NCBI GenBank assembly: GCA_018402015.1 | Contig: JAGYJL010000003.1 | Span: 27,043 to 91,042, forward strand | Length of the DNA stretch: 64,000 nucleotides | Direction of reading: 5' to 3' | Source: Flavobacteriales bacterium | GTDB lineage: Bacteria; Bacteroidota; Bacteroidia; UBA10329 | Shown here: positions 1 through 9,429 of the stretch, piece by piece | Position numbering within the stretch: the stretch's first letter is position 1 | How the letters are laid out: every line of letters begins with the position of its first letter | Notes under the pieces: generated by a model | Database searches by the model: none | Seen by the model: only the letters and a program-made list of their open reading frames with translations | Told to the model about the DNA's origin: nothing | Made by a program: the position numbers and the translations under genes

Positions 1-1280
1 GCAGTTCTCCACTGGGTGCCACCAGATGTAACGCCCGTTCCATCCCATTCGTTGTTCGTTGCGTCATCATACCAATTAATACCCTCTCCAGCAGCACCCA
101 ATCTGCTCCAAGTGAGGCCACCATCAAGAGATATGTCAACATAACCTTCATCACAGCAGTTCTCCGTGTCGAAAATGTGAGCAAATCTGAAAACGGGGTC
201 AACAGTTAATGATGAGAAGTTAAAGCACGGAGATTCGACATAAGACATCTCGCTTGTAGCGTAATCTCCGTCCAGGTTAGTTACCCAAGCATTTGAACCA
301 TTATTGGCTTCGCTGATCAAAGCACCTGCTGGTGTACCTAATTCCCAAGTGCTAGCAGTACCTCCAGTAGCCCATCCACCTGCTCCAGTTTCAAAGCCTT
401 CACTATACGGTAGGGTAGATATTTCCGGTATGCTTACAACAGAAAAAGTAATGGTGTCATTAACTGCATTGTTGTCCTGATCCATGGAAACCCAGGCAGT
501 AAAATCGTATGTTCCTGGTATAGACAGATCTGCTGGTACAGAGAAAAACAAGGTATCGGTCTGTCCAGAAGCAATTTCAACCGTAAATGTTTCAGTCTCA
601 ACCTGTCCGTCAAGTTCGTAAGAAGCGTTAATGGTAAGAATGTCGTCTAGTCCATTATTGTATACCGCAACCGCAACAATTTCTGATCCCAGCCCGCAAT
701 TTCCGACAGGCGAAACAGCTTCCACTAATTCTGCATCGTCAGATTCTGGTGTAAAGATGTTTACGTTATCAAGTCCAATTGAGTACCCGTAATCAATCCA
801 TCCACTGAATCTCACTTTTACAGTGGCGCTTTCTGAGATGAAATCTCCAAGTAAATATTCGAGTTCAACATAATCTTGAACGTCTCCGGTCAAACTGTCT
901 ATCAATACCCAAGTAACACCATCATCTTCGGACGCATAAACCGATAGGGTATTCTGGTCTCCGATCCAGTTAGGTTGAATGTGCGCAAAGCTCAATCGGT
1001 ATCCTCCCGAACTCAGATCCAACGAAGGAGAAGTGAGCGTGGTGATGTTGCCTGAATAAGCTCCTTCGTAGAAAAAGGCAGATGAATCCCCGTCAAATAC
1101 TCCTGGACCAGGGCCTAGGTTAACATTTGCTGGGTCCGATTGCCAGTCAATGTTGCCCACAAGATATTCTTGTGTGAATTGAGCGGTGATCCCATTTTCA
1201 AAATCCTCATAAAAAACGCTCTGAGCGTTTGCTCCTAACCCTAGGACGGTAGCGATCAATAAAGTGTAGACGTGTTTCAT
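1..1280 (-). CDS. Secreted protein, probable T9SS substrate, C-terminus beyond window
   Basis: The reading frame is open from an ATG at 1280 to the left edge, so it is absent from the ORF track because it lacks a stop. About 426 residues are visible. The N-terminus is a signal peptide (MKHVYTLLIATVLGLGANAQ), followed by a FYEDFENG start typical of jelly-roll/MAM-like domains of Bacteroidota secreted proteins. A second segment near residue 280 (YSEGFETGAGGWATGG) begins another such domain, with a CARDB-like beta-sandwich between them. The product should be exported through Sec and, by analogy, T9SS, but the sorting domain would lie outside the window. Exact function is unknown. A TACCTTTG promoter box lies 22 bases upstream of the start. 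Confidence 0.8.
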   Translation of the reverse strand, partial: MKHVYTLLIATVLGLGANAQSVFYEDFENGITAQFTQEYLVGNIDWQSDPANVNLGPGPGVFDGDSSAFFYEGAYSGNITTLTSPSLDLSSGGYRLSFAHIQPNWIGDQNTLSVYASEDDGVTWVLIDSLTGDVQDYVELEYLLGDFISESATVKVRFSGWIDYGYSIGLDNVNIFTPESDDAELVEAVSPVGNCGLGSEIVAVAVYNNGLDDILTINASYELDGQVETETFTVEIASGQTDTLFFSVPADLSIPGTYDFTAWVSMDQDNNAVNDTITFSVVSIPEISTLPYSEGFETGAGGWATGGTASTWELGTPAGALISEANNGSNAWVTNLDGDYATSEMSYVESPCFNFSSLTVDPVFRFAHIFDTENCCDEGYVDISLDGGLTWSRLGAAGEGINWYDDATNNEWDGTGVTSGGTQWRT

Positions 1281-1301
1281 TGTGTAGTTTAATAGATGTT
1301 G

Positions 1302-1309
1302 CAAAGGTA
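1302..1309 (-). promoter_or_regulatory. Bacteroidota -7 box (TACCTTTG) for the secreted protein gene
   Basis: The reverse strand reads TACCTTTG, an exact match to the TAnnTTTG consensus of Bacteroidota housekeeping promoters, 22 bases upstream of the ATG at 1280. No clear -33 TTTG was found at the usual distance. Confidence 0.45.
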
Positions 1310-1375
1310 CAGTTAAGATGGTGCGAGAATCGCGTAGAACCAAAGTGTTATCAACGTTTTGGTCGTAAACAAGAC

Positions 1376-2230
1376 CTATTCTCGATCGGCTTGCTTGTTT
1401 ATCTTCTTCGACTTCTTCTTCCGTTCTTTCTTTACCAGTGGTTGTGAGTTGAAGAAATACCGGATATCGAAGGTCAAATAACTTCCGTTCAAGTATAGTT
1501 GCTGAACTCTGTTTTCGAAAGGCGCAGGATTTACATTATCCGTATACTCGAATTTACTGCGGTAAATATCAGCAAATGGCACATGATAAGTGCCGCCCAA
1601 GTAAAGGTAACCTGAATTCTTTGTTCGGTATTCCATTCCCAGATTAATGATTCCTCCTCCATGAATAACGCCATCGTTGCCAGGCTTGCCATCGAAACCT
1701 AGCCGAACGGAAGAATGACGAAAAAACTGCCCTGTGTTGGTGTTCTCTTCATTAGTGGTAAAAATATCTGACGGAAAAAATGTGAGTTGAAGACCTGCTG
1801 CAGCATTTAGGAAAACGCGATCGGAAACCTGAACAAAAAACAACAACTTGATCGGGTGTTCGTACCCGATTATGGTAAAATCGGTGTTGGAATTGAAGGC
1901 CGGGCTTCCTTCAATTATTCCAGCCGGTGGAACAGAATCCCGTTGAATATTGAGGTCGAAATTCCGTTGCACAAAGTTGATTCCGGTCTCTAGAGCGAAT
2001 CTCTTGTGAAAACCATAGCGAATTGTCATTCCAGCTGAGAATCCGAATTTGGGAGAAACGTTGATCGAGTAAGAATCGTTTTGAACCGTTTGAGAACCCG
2101 TATTTAGGAATGCAGCAGGAAAAATAGGGCGGAATTCTGCCCCAGCCGTAAGCGTTTGCACAGTTTCGTCTTCCTGACCGAACGATGTCAACCATACAAA
2201 GGAAAGAACGAGAGTTAAGGTTCTTCGCAT
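1376..2230 (-). CDS. Outer-membrane beta-barrel (porin-family) protein
   Basis: The start is set at the internal Met (MRRTLTLVLSFVWLTSFGQ), which gives a clean signal peptide; the track's upstream start adds ten residues that do not fit one. The mature protein (about 265 residues) has alternating hydrophobic strands, regularly spaced glycines and aromatic residues at strand ends (for example GMTIRYGFHKRFALETGINF and YLYLGGTYHVPF), the pattern of an OmpW/PorT-like eight-stranded barrel. It ends with a lysine-rich tail (KKERKKKSKKINKQ), which is unusual for a barrel C-terminus and would face the periplasm. Ligand and function are unknown. It is transcribed in the same direction as the partial secreted protein gene, separated by about 95 bases. 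Confidence 0.7.
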   Translation of the reverse strand: MRRTLTLVLSFVWLTSFGQEDETVQTLTAGAEFRPIFPAAFLNTGSQTVQNDSYSINVSPKFGFSAGMTIRYGFHKRFALETGINFVQRNFDLNIQRDSVPPAGIIEGSPAFNSNTDFTIIGYEHPIKLLFFVQVSDRVFLNAAAGLQLTFFPSDIFTTNEENTNTGQFFRHSSVRLGFDGKPGNDGVIHGGGIINLGMEYRTKNSGYLYLGGTYHVPFADIYRSKFEYTDNVNPAPFENRVQQLYLNGSYLTFDIRYFFNSQPLVKKERKKKSKKINKQADRE

Positions 2231-2329
2231 GCCCAAAAGTAGTACGTCAGTTCCACACATTTATTATCCATTGTTTTTCAAGTGATGGACATCACTGTTT
2301 CATTCGCTTCGTTTTTTGACTTTTGCCGC

Positions 2330-2488
2330 ATGAAATGGCTCATTTTCGGAGTAGTTGTGGTTTTGCTTTCTTGGCTTTCAGCAAGTTACCATAAGCGTAA
2401 CGGTTATTTCTTCTGGAGAACATTCATAATGGCCATTCTTGGATTTACCGGATTGCTCCTACTAGTTTGGAAACTGTTCTTCTTGTAG
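2330..2488 (+). CDS. Small two-helix membrane protein
   Basis: This 52-residue ORF begins at MKWLIFGVVVVLL and contains two hydrophobic stretches (about residues 3-16 and 33-49) separated by a short basic loop (SYHKRNGYFFW). The track starts 16 codons earlier, but that extension is polar and less plausible. A GACTTTTG sequence, one mismatch from TAnnTTTG, ends five bases before this ATG and would give a nearly leaderless transcript. It is divergent from the barrel gene and followed by a rho-independent terminator at 2548. No family was recognised. Confidence 0.5.
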   Translation: MKWLIFGVVVVLLSWLSASYHKRNGYFFWRTFIMAILGFTGLLLLVWKLFFL

Positions 2489-2493
2489 TTTTG

Positions 2494-2520
2494 TGTGGGA
2501 CTAATATTGTTCTTCGGAAT
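2494..2520 (+). promoter_or_regulatory. Upstream motif shared with the 7.1-kb lipoprotein gene
   Basis: GTGGGACTAATATTGTTCTTCGGA here resembles 6957-6993, where GTGGGACTA and CTAATATTGTTCTGCGGA recur with a ten-base insertion between them. Both copies lie about 110-130 bases ahead of genes for exported proteins. The role is unknown. Confidence 0.3.
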
Positions 2521-2547
2521 AGCAGAAAGTGCTAAAGAATACGCTGC

Positions 2548-2577
2548 AAAAGCCCCTTTACTCAAGGGGCTTTTTTG
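2548..2577 (+). terminator. Rho-independent terminator
   Basis: AAAAGCCCC and GGGGCTTTTTT pair around the loop TTTACTCAA, followed by a T run. It follows the small membrane protein gene and could act in both directions. Confidence 0.8.
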
Positions 2578-2623
2578 TGCTTGAGAAAATTTGCGTATTT
2601 CGTATCGTTAACGATCAACCCCT

Positions 2624-5600
2624 ATGAGATTTTTTCTAGTTGCATTTTTTACTGCCCTTTCAACATCATTTGTGTTTTCGCAATCAGCTGAATTCAAATG
2701 GAAAAGTTCCCTCAACAATAGCCGTGTTTTTCTAGAGAACAAAGGCCAGTTCGACCATTTTATAGGAGACGAAGTACTATACGCCATTGATGGCGGGCAG
2801 TGCATGGTTTTCTTCACCGAAGAAGGCTACACCATCAAACTTACGCGAAAGATCAAGAATGAGAATCGTGTCCGTTTCGATCACTCAAAGCCCAAATACA
2901 TTCAGCAGGCAGAAACTGTATCTGTCAAGTTTTCAAATGCAAATGATGATTCAGAGGTCATTGCGCTTCGAAAAGTGGGGCACACTTCTACTTACGCAAT
3001 GCTTAACGCAGATCATTCCGAAAGCCATATTGAAGGTGTGGTAGGGTTTGAGGAATTGCTCTATCGTAACATTTACCCGAACATCGATATCCGATTCACT
3101 ATTCATCCTGAAAGTGGATTCAAGTATGATCTGATTCTTCATCCTGGAGCAAACGCTTCAGATGTTCAGTTTCTGTATCCGTCTGCATACACGCCTTATC
3201 TTGATGTAGATGGTAATTTGGTGGTGTCAACCACCTTTGGAGATATCGTAGATCATGCTCCAAGTTCTTTTGAAAAGAGCTCAAACCGCACAATTGCATC
3301 GTCTTTCAAGCTCAACGGCAATACGGTTGGATTTGATCTTTCAGAATATGATGTCAACCAAGAAGTGATCATTGATCCTTGGGTTTCAACCCCAGCTTTT
3401 CCGAACTCTGGCGGAATTTGGGACATAGACACAGATGATCTTGGAAACGTGTACATCTACGGTGGAGATACACCAATGAAACTTCAGAAATACGATGCAG
3501 CAGGAGCCCTGCAATGGACCTACAACACTCCTTGGGATTCTGCCAACTACTGGATAGGAACCATGATTACCGAACCAACATCTGGAGACTGCTTTATCAC
3601 TGCGGGTACCGATCCGCGTATACAGCGAATCAGCACTACGGGCTCATTGGTTTGGAATGCAAATGGAGGTGCGTTTGATGAGTATTGGAAGCTCAGTTTC
3701 AACTGCGATAACACGAGGTTGTTCCTTGGTGGTACCAGACTCACCTTGGGTGGAGCATTGATTGAAGGTTACGGTTACGTTTTTGAGATAGACATGAACA
3801 ATGGTTCTCAACTGAACGATGTGGAGGTTGCAAGCGTATCGCCTGGGCCTCTTGGCCTGGTGAATAACCCCAACGAAGTGCGTGCCATGTGTCCATCGCC
3901 AAACGGTAATTACTACTACATGACATTAGATACCATTGGTCGGTTTGACGAAAACCTCACGCTAGGATATCAGGATAATCATGGATATGGTTTTTCATAT
4001 CAAGTAGCTGGTTACGGTGTCACCAATCAGAGTATCAACGCCATGGCCGCCACAACCGATCATATCTATACGTTGGATGGTTCAACACTCGACAAACGGA
4101 ATATTGTTGATGGGTCTATCATCATTTCGGTTCCTATCCCGAATGGACAGACAACCAACGAACTTGGGTTCAATTCCGTGGAGAACGGTGGACTTGAATT
4201 GGACAGTTGCGGAAATGTATATGTTGGTTCAACCACAGGCGTTTATAAGTTCGATGCCGATCTTAATCAATTGGGTTTCCAGTCAACTCCTGGCCGTGTT
4301 TATGATGTGGCCGTGAACAGTGCAGGTGAAGTAGTGGCCTGCGGTCAAGGTTTTGTTGCTTCATTGAATCTGGCACCTTGCGCCCCACCTAAAGCTGTTT
4401 GCCTGAATTGTTTGGAGCTGATGCCTGCTGGTCCGTTTTGTCCGGAAGATGATGCGGTTACACTTGTTGCCGATCCGGGAAACGGAATTTGGTCTGGACC
4501 GGGAATTGTTGACGAAGTGCTTGGCATTTTCGATCCTGCGGTGGCAGATACAGGAACCCATGTCATCTACTTTGCTCCAGAGATTCCACTTGTTTGCGGA
4601 ATTGATTCGTTGATCATTGAGGTTAATTACTGCGTGAATCTTCAAGCATGCATCGATTCGCTCGGAAATATTGCAGTACCTAACGGAATTCCACCATACA
4701 CATGGTCTCAGACCATCGACACACTTGATTGCAGTACTTGTTTTCCTGGGCTTCCTCCCTTTATTCAACCGTGTAGTACTCCTCCTGGTTGCGCAGTGCC
4801 AACAACAGTCGTTCAAGTTTTCTCTACTGCAGAAACGGTAGCTCCAACAGGCAACTGGCCCATCTTCGTAGAAGATTCGGAAGGAAACACGCTAGAGATC
4901 ACTTCATTGGCATCGTTGCCAGCATGTTCTCAAGGTTGTTTCATTGTAGCCAACCTACCCGATACGGCCATTGCCTGCTTGGGAGATAGCGCTCAGGCCA
5001 CAGTGCTTGTAACGGGCGGTATCGGTAACGTTTCGTATTCGTGGAGCACAACGCCAGAACAGACCACGGCAACTGCCATAGATCTTGCTCCGGGTAACTA
5101 TTACTACGTAACCGTAACGGATGACAGTTCGTGTGTGGCCATAGATTCTGTTTATGTGGTAGAACAGGAATGTATCGGACCAATTGTTTGCGCTACACCA
5201 TTTGGCGATATGCAGGCAGACGGCATCGGACCGTTCACGTGGTACGAATACACAGAGTCTACAGATTGTAGCGGTTGTGCCGAATTCCCTGGATTTCCAC
5301 CGTGTTCGTTCCCTCCAGGATGTGCCGTTACTGTTCAAGAGTATTCGGAATTTGCAATTGGCGATATGGTAACGCCTACTGGAAATTGGCCCGTTGCAGT
5401 TGTCGATGCTGCCGGAGACACGCTATTCATCAACTCTTTTGCAGAACTGCCCATTTGTACGCAGACCTGCTACATTCAGGTAGAAATACCTGAAAACGCA
5501 TTTACCTGTTTCGGTCAATCTGATGCGGAAGTATCAGCAGTTGTTACCGGTGCTTTCGGAGTAGTTGGTTATTCGTGGAATTCAAACCCGGTTCAGACCA

Positions 5601-6898
5601 CGCAAACGGCAACAGGGTTAGGTGCTGGCGAGTACGTGGTGACCGTAGTTGATGAAAACATGTGTGAAGCCACAGACACTGTAACTGTTGTGCAGAATCC
5701 GGAAATAACCATTCAGGTTTCCGGAACCGATTCTCTTTGCCTTGGAATTACCGTTGGAAGCGCAACGGCATCAGCCACTGGTGGTGCAGGCAATTTCTCC
5801 TATTCGTGGGCTACGAATCCAGCTCAAACAACACCAACTGCAAATAATTTGTCGGTGGGAACATACAACGTTACCGTTACAGATGATGTCGGTTGTACGC
5901 AGCAAGCCTCTTGGACCATCGCGGAGCGGCCATCCGTTACCGTGGAGCTTACCGGTGGAGGTGACATTTGTCCGGAAAGCACGGACGGAACGGCCAGCGC
6001 ATTGGCGTCAAATGGCTCGGCACCGTACACCTATAGTTGGAATACCATTCCAGCACAGTCTGGCACAGATGCCTCCGGATTGGCACCTGGCGATTATCAG
6101 GTCACTGCCACTGATCAGGATGGTTGTCAGGGAATTGCTTCGGTAATTATAGGAGCGCTTCCTACGGTTGAAGCCGAAGCGGGAACATACACCACCATCT
6201 GTTCAGGTCAATCTGCCACATTAGTAGCCAGCGGAGGTGTAGATTATCAGTGGAGTAGTGGGCAATCTGGGGAGTCAGTGCTTGTTTCTCCAGAAGAGAC
6301 AACACTTTACTCGGTTACGGTAACGGACGCGAACAATTGTACCGCTTCGGATACGGTTACTGTATTCGTAGTGTCGATTCCACAGGTAACCATCGAAGAA
6401 CTTGATTCGGTTATCTGTGATGTGGAGCCGCCATTCATGATTGTTGGTATTCCTCCAGGCGGAACATTTACTGGTCCGGGAGTAAGCTCCAATGGATTCT
6501 TTGAGCCTTTGGTTGCTGGCGGAGGGGAACATACCATCACTTATGCATTCGGATCTATTGATAACTGCGAAGTGGATACTTCCGTGGTCATTGTGGTGGA
6601 CGAGGAACTCTGCGATGTTTCGGCTCCGAGTATCTTCAACCCGAATAGCGATTTTGAGGGGAACGTGGACTTCTGCGGAAATCAACCTCAGAATAACGTG
6701 TTCTCACTTCCTTGTTTGGAGTGGTATCCTGGTAACCGTGTTCTCATTTATGATAGATGGGGACGCAAGTGCTACGAACAGGAAGATTATCACCTCAAAC
6801 CATGGGATGGCGGGAACCAGAGCACTGGCGTGTATTATTACATCGTTGAGGTTCCTAATGAGGAAGTTGTTAAAGGCTTCTTCCATTTGGTGAGGTAG
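2624..6898 (+). CDS. Giant secreted gliding-motility-type protein, T9SS type B sorting domain
   Basis: The 1424-residue protein starts with a signal peptide (MRFFLVAFFTALSTSFVFSQ). Next is the ENKGQFD block (residues about 39-250) seen at the start of many Bacteroidota surface proteins, then a region resembling beta-propeller/PQQ strands with repeated GNVY and YKFDA motifs (about 255-590). The middle carries SprB-like repeats (GNVSYSWSTTPEQTTATA and GVVGYSWNSNPVQTTQTA) and Ig/PKD-like modules. The last about 85 residues (VLIYDRWGRKCYEQ to VVKGFFHLVR) match the gliding-motility C-terminal domain used for T9SS type B export. Two long Cys-rich blocks around residues 690-770 and 870-950 are near duplicates. 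It is probably an adhesin or gliding-related surface filament. The ORF is intact, and the gene is monocistronic by position. Confidence 0.9.
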   Translation: MRFFLVAFFTALSTSFVFSQSAEFKWKSSLNNSRVFLENKGQFDHFIGDEVLYAIDGGQCMVFFTEEGYTIKLTRKIKNENRVRFDHSKPKYIQQAETVSVKFSNANDDSEVIALRKVGHTSTYAMLNADHSESHIEGVVGFEELLYRNIYPNIDIRFTIHPESGFKYDLILHPGANASDVQFLYPSAYTPYLDVDGNLVVSTTFGDIVDHAPSSFEKSSNRTIASSFKLNGNTVGFDLSEYDVNQEVIIDPWVSTPAFPNSGGIWDIDTDDLGNVYIYGGDTPMKLQKYDAAGALQWTYNTPWDSANYWIGTMITEPTSGDCFITAGTDPRIQRISTTGSLVWNANGGAFDEYWKLSFNCDNTRLFLGGTRLTLGGALIEGYGYVFEIDMNNGSQLNDVEVASVSPGPLGLVNNPNEVRAMCPSPNGNYYYMTLDTIGRFDENLTLGYQDNHGYGFSYQVAGYGVTNQSINAMAATTDHIYTLDGSTLDKRNIVDGSIIISVPIPNGQTTNELGFNSVENGGLELDSCGNVYVGSTTGVYKFDADLNQLGFQSTPGRVYDVAVNSAGEVVACGQGFVASLNLAPCAPPKAVCLNCLELMPAGPFCPEDDAVTLVADPGNGIWSGPGIVDEVLGIFDPAVADTGTHVIYFAPEIPLVCGIDSLIIEVNYCVNLQACIDSLGNIAVPNGIPPYTWSQTIDTLDCSTCFPGLPPFIQPCSTPPGCAVPTTVVQVFSTAETVAPTGNWPIFVEDSEGNTLEITSLASLPACSQGCFIVANLPDTAIACLGDSAQATVLVTGGIGNVSYSWSTTPEQTTATAIDLAPGNYYYVTVTDDSSCVAIDSVYVVEQECIGPIVCATPFGDMQADGIGPFTWYEYTESTDCSGCAEFPGFPPCSFPPGCAVTVQEYSEFAIGDMVTPTGNWPVAVVDAAGDTLFINSFAELPICTQTCYIQVEIPENAFTCFGQSDAEVSAVVTGAFGVVGYSWNSNPVQTTQTATGLGAGEYVVTVVDENMCEATDTVTVVQNPEITIQVSGTDSLCLGITVGSATASATGGAGNFSYSWATNPAQTTPTANNLSVGTYNVTVTDDVGCTQQASWTIAERPSVTVELTGGGDICPESTDGTASALASNGSAPYTYSWNTIPAQSGTDASGLAPGDYQVTATDQDGCQGIASVIIGALPTVEAEAGTYTTICSGQSATLVASGGVDYQWSSGQSGESVLVSPEETTLYSVTVTDANNCTASDTVTVFVVSIPQVTIEELDSVICDVEPPFMIVGIPPGGTFTGPGVSSNGFFEPLVAGGGEHTITYAFGSIDNCEVDTSVVIVVDEELCDVSAPSIFNPNSDFEGNVDFCGNQPQNNVFSLPCLEWYPGNRVLIYDRWGRKCYEQEDYHLKPWDGGNQSTGVYYYIVEVPNEEVVKGFFHLVR

Positions 6899-7100
6899 AC
6901 ATAATAGAATTAGAGTGAGTAATAATTCTGTTAAATTTTCCAACGTCTTTTTCTAAGTGGGACTATTTGTTTGAGCTAATATTGTTCTGCGGATCAATAT
7001 TTTTTTGAGCTTTCAAAGCGTAAGAAATCGGGGTTTTGAGATTTTTGGATGGGTATGACATTCTGATGTTTGTGGCGGTCATTAACTAAAACAAAAGATC

Positions 7101-8066
7101 ATGAAAACACTACCGAAAATTACTGCAGGAGTACTCATTGCAGCTATCCAATTGACTGCATGTACAAAGACAGATGTAGATCCCGATACAACAAATGGCA
7201 TGTCTCCGTCATCTTACTTCGCGCAAAACCAAACTTCAGCTAAACAAATCTTTAGTATCAACCCAGCGCAATACAATCAAATTACTGGAAATCAGGGTAC
7301 TGAGGTCGTTATTTATGCTGGCTCGTTTGTGGATGCACAGTCCAATCCTATAACCGGAAACGTTGACTTTGAACTGATCGAAATTTTCAGCCGAGGAGAT
7401 ATGTTCAAGATGAATCGTGCGACCATGGCAAACCACTGGTCTGGAGATAAAAGGTTGTTGGTTTCTGGTGGAGAGTATTACATCAACGCTACCCAAAACG
7501 GTCAGCAAGTATTCTTGGCTCAGGATGTAAGGGTTCGTGTGCCTTACGCAAACGGAGGTGGATTCAGCGAACTAATGAGAAATTTCGAAGGCCAGGTTCA
7601 AGCTGACGGTGATATCCTTTGGAATATGGCCGGAGACAGCGTGATTCCGGTTGATTCGCTGAATAACGACTCGATCTTTCTTGGCGCTGGATACGATATT
7701 CTCGAAGGAGAATGGGGCTGGACAAATGTTGACAGATGGTACAACGACCCGAGAGAGAAGACTACAATATACATTGATGCTCCAGAAGGACTTAACCTTT
7801 CCAATTGCGAAGTTTTCTTAACATACGATGGAGAACCATTAGCATTGGCGCAGCTTGATACTTGGGAGAATGATATGTTTTCCGAGCATTACGGTCTTAT
7901 TCCAATCGGATTGGAGTGCCATGTAATTTTGGTGACTGAGATTGACGGTGTATTGAATTATGCCATCCAAGGGTTCTCGGTAACCGAGAATCACATTGAG
8001 GTGATCTCAAGTCTGCAACCAACCACGCAATCTGAGTTGGCAGATTTGATCAATGCGCTTCCATAA
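7101..8066 (+). CDS. Exported lipoprotein of unknown function
   Basis: The N-terminus MKTLPKITAGVLIAAIQLTAC carries a lipobox (LTAC), so the protein should be anchored by a lipidated Cys at about residue 21. After a Thr/Asp-rich linker, residues about 40-320 look beta-rich, with a segment GTEVVIYAGSFVDAQSNPITG resembling the start of carboxypeptidase-regulatory-like folds. No catalytic motif was recognised. A GATGTTTG box preceded by TTTG about 17 bases upstream lies close to 7070 and could be the promoter. It is followed by two adjacent hairpins that end transcription. Confidence 0.75.
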   Translation: MKTLPKITAGVLIAAIQLTACTKTDVDPDTTNGMSPSSYFAQNQTSAKQIFSINPAQYNQITGNQGTEVVIYAGSFVDAQSNPITGNVDFELIEIFSRGDMFKMNRATMANHWSGDKRLLVSGGEYYINATQNGQQVFLAQDVRVRVPYANGGGFSELMRNFEGQVQADGDILWNMAGDSVIPVDSLNNDSIFLGAGYDILEGEWGWTNVDRWYNDPREKTTIYIDAPEGLNLSNCEVFLTYDGEPLALAQLDTWENDMFSEHYGLIPIGLECHVILVTEIDGVLNYAIQGFSVTENHIEVISSLQPTTQSELADLINALP

Positions 8067-8086
8067 TGCAATTGGTGCTAAAAGTT

Positions 8087-8122
8087 AAAGCCCTGTCTCA
8101 ATTTTGAGACAGGGCTTTTTTG
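8087..8122 (+). terminator. Rho-independent terminator
   Basis: AAAGCCCTGTCTCA and TGAGACAGGGCTTTTTT form a long perfect stem with a T tail, 20 bases after the lipoprotein stop codon. Confidence 0.9.
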
Positions 8123-8127
8123 TAATA

Positions 8128-8157
8128 AAGCCCCGCCATTTCAGGCGGGGCTCGGTT
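8128..8157 (-). terminator. Hairpin between convergent genes, terminator for the reverse gene
   Basis: AGCCCCGCC and GGCGGGGCT pair around CATTTCA-type loop sequence. On the reverse strand it follows the membrane protein stop and is followed by a T-rich stretch, so it probably serves the reverse transcript. Confidence 0.6.
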
Positions 8158-8166
8158 TTCCCAGCC

Positions 8167-9429
8167 TCAACTTGGCGGGTTTGAGGCCTCGGGCCGACTA
8201 ATAAGATATATCAATGCTTGATTTTCACTCTGTCTTACTTCAGATTGAAGTTTTGTTAGTGTTGAAACAACTCCAACGATCGGAACATGCTCAAAATGGT
8301 ATTGAACCCACGTTCTTTCTTCTCCTCTCAACTCATAAGAACCATTTATTTGAATGGGAAATGTTGAGCTAACAGCTTGGCGCAGTTCTGGAGGGTAGAT
8401 GCTTAAATGTTCGGATTTAAACGTATCAAGTCGTTTTACGAGTTCAGAATGCGAGAATTGGTTTTCTCCAGAATTGAACATGATGTGCGTAGTGATGTCA
8501 AAATTTGACTGTTTGGAAATGTCAAACAGAGACATGCTTGCAGCTTCCTCAAGCGAAACGCCTTCGGTTTCAGCAATCAATTTGGTTTTCAGTTGTTGCA
8601 AATAAGCAACCGTTTCATCTGCTGATTTTTTTAGCTGAGAAGCAAAAGGAGAGCTCGATGCCATTGCATACAATGCAGCATTGTTTTCGCTGGTCTGTAT
8701 GGTCTCGCGTAGCTCGTTATCAATCATGGTAATGCCACGGTTAAAATTGGAACTCTGATTAAAACGAGTAAGCGCAAATACAAGAATTAAGCAGGTCATG
8801 GCAACCAAGGATGCTGATAAGGTTATTGGCTTGTTGGCCGATGTTTGGTACCGCTTGTAGAAATAGATGGGTACATATAGAAACGCTAGTGTTCCCAGTC
8901 CCACCATTAGCATAACAGAGGCACCTGGCCAATGCAAGATTTTAAAAAGCGTCCCCAACGTTGTGAAGGCCAATCCAACAAATCCGGAGATGTGAAGAAC
9001 GGCTTCGTTGTTTGGCGATTCTTTCAGCTTGTGTGCTAGAATCAACGGTAAATAAATGAGCGCCAAAATCATTGCGCCCAACATAAACATGATGTTGGCC
9101 CCAGGCCAATGCATGAGTTTGAAAATCGTCCCCGCCAAGAGAAGAAATGTAGAAGTCAGCCCGAAACCAAATGTTACTTTTTTCATCGTTGCATTCATTT
9201 CGGTTAATAATTCAAATGTTTCGTTTTGAACCTGTTTTAAACCTCCAGGTCCGAAGAGGTTGAGTGTATATTGAAAGGCTTCCTCGAACGATTTGCCTTG
9301 TTGTAGTTGTGTTTCAATGCTGGTGCAGAGATGATCCAGGAGGTCTTCCTGCAATTTATTCTGTGCAACACCATTTTTCTTGATGTATGCATCGATCAAT
9401 TCTATCTGAAGTTCTGTTAGCTCAACCAT
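8167..9429 (-). CDS. PadR-linked membrane protein with GldL-like HWPGA segments
   Basis: Residues 1-75 form a soluble helical domain (LQEDLLDHLCTSIETQL) of the kind found in DUF1700/permease-prefix proteins that pair with PadR regulators. Four to five transmembrane helices follow (about 85-215). Two of them start with near-identical motifs, FKLMHWPGANIMFMLG and FKILHWPGASVMLMVG, resembling the GldL/PorL motor subunit. A helical extracytoplasmic domain follows (about 230-420). The start overlaps the end of the padR gene by 13 bases, so the two are translationally coupled. A role in envelope sensing is inferred from context. The gldL resemblance is local and does not make this a GldL orthologue. 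Confidence 0.75.
   Translation of the reverse strand: MVELTELQIELIDAYIKKNGVAQNKLQEDLLDHLCTSIETQLQQGKSFEEAFQYTLNLFGPGGLKQVQNETFELLTEMNATMKKVTFGFGLTSTFLLLAGTIFKLMHWPGANIMFMLGAMILALIYLPLILAHKLKESPNNEAVLHISGFVGLAFTTLGTLFKILHWPGASVMLMVGLGTLAFLYVPIYFYKRYQTSANKPITLSASLVAMTCLILVFALTRFNQSSNFNRGITMIDNELRETIQTSENNAALYAMASSSPFASQLKKSADETVAYLQQLKTKLIAETEGVSLEEAASMSLFDISKQSNFDITTHIMFNSGENQFSHSELVKRLDTFKSEHLSIYPPELRQAVSSTFPIQINGSYELRGEERTWVQYHFEHVPIVGVVSTLTKLQSEVRQSENQALIYLISRPEASNPPS

Noticed and set aside
8167-9429. Annotation as gldL
   Set aside because: Only the HWPGA helices are shared; the extra domains, PadR pairing and lack of gldK/M/N neighbours argue against orthology.
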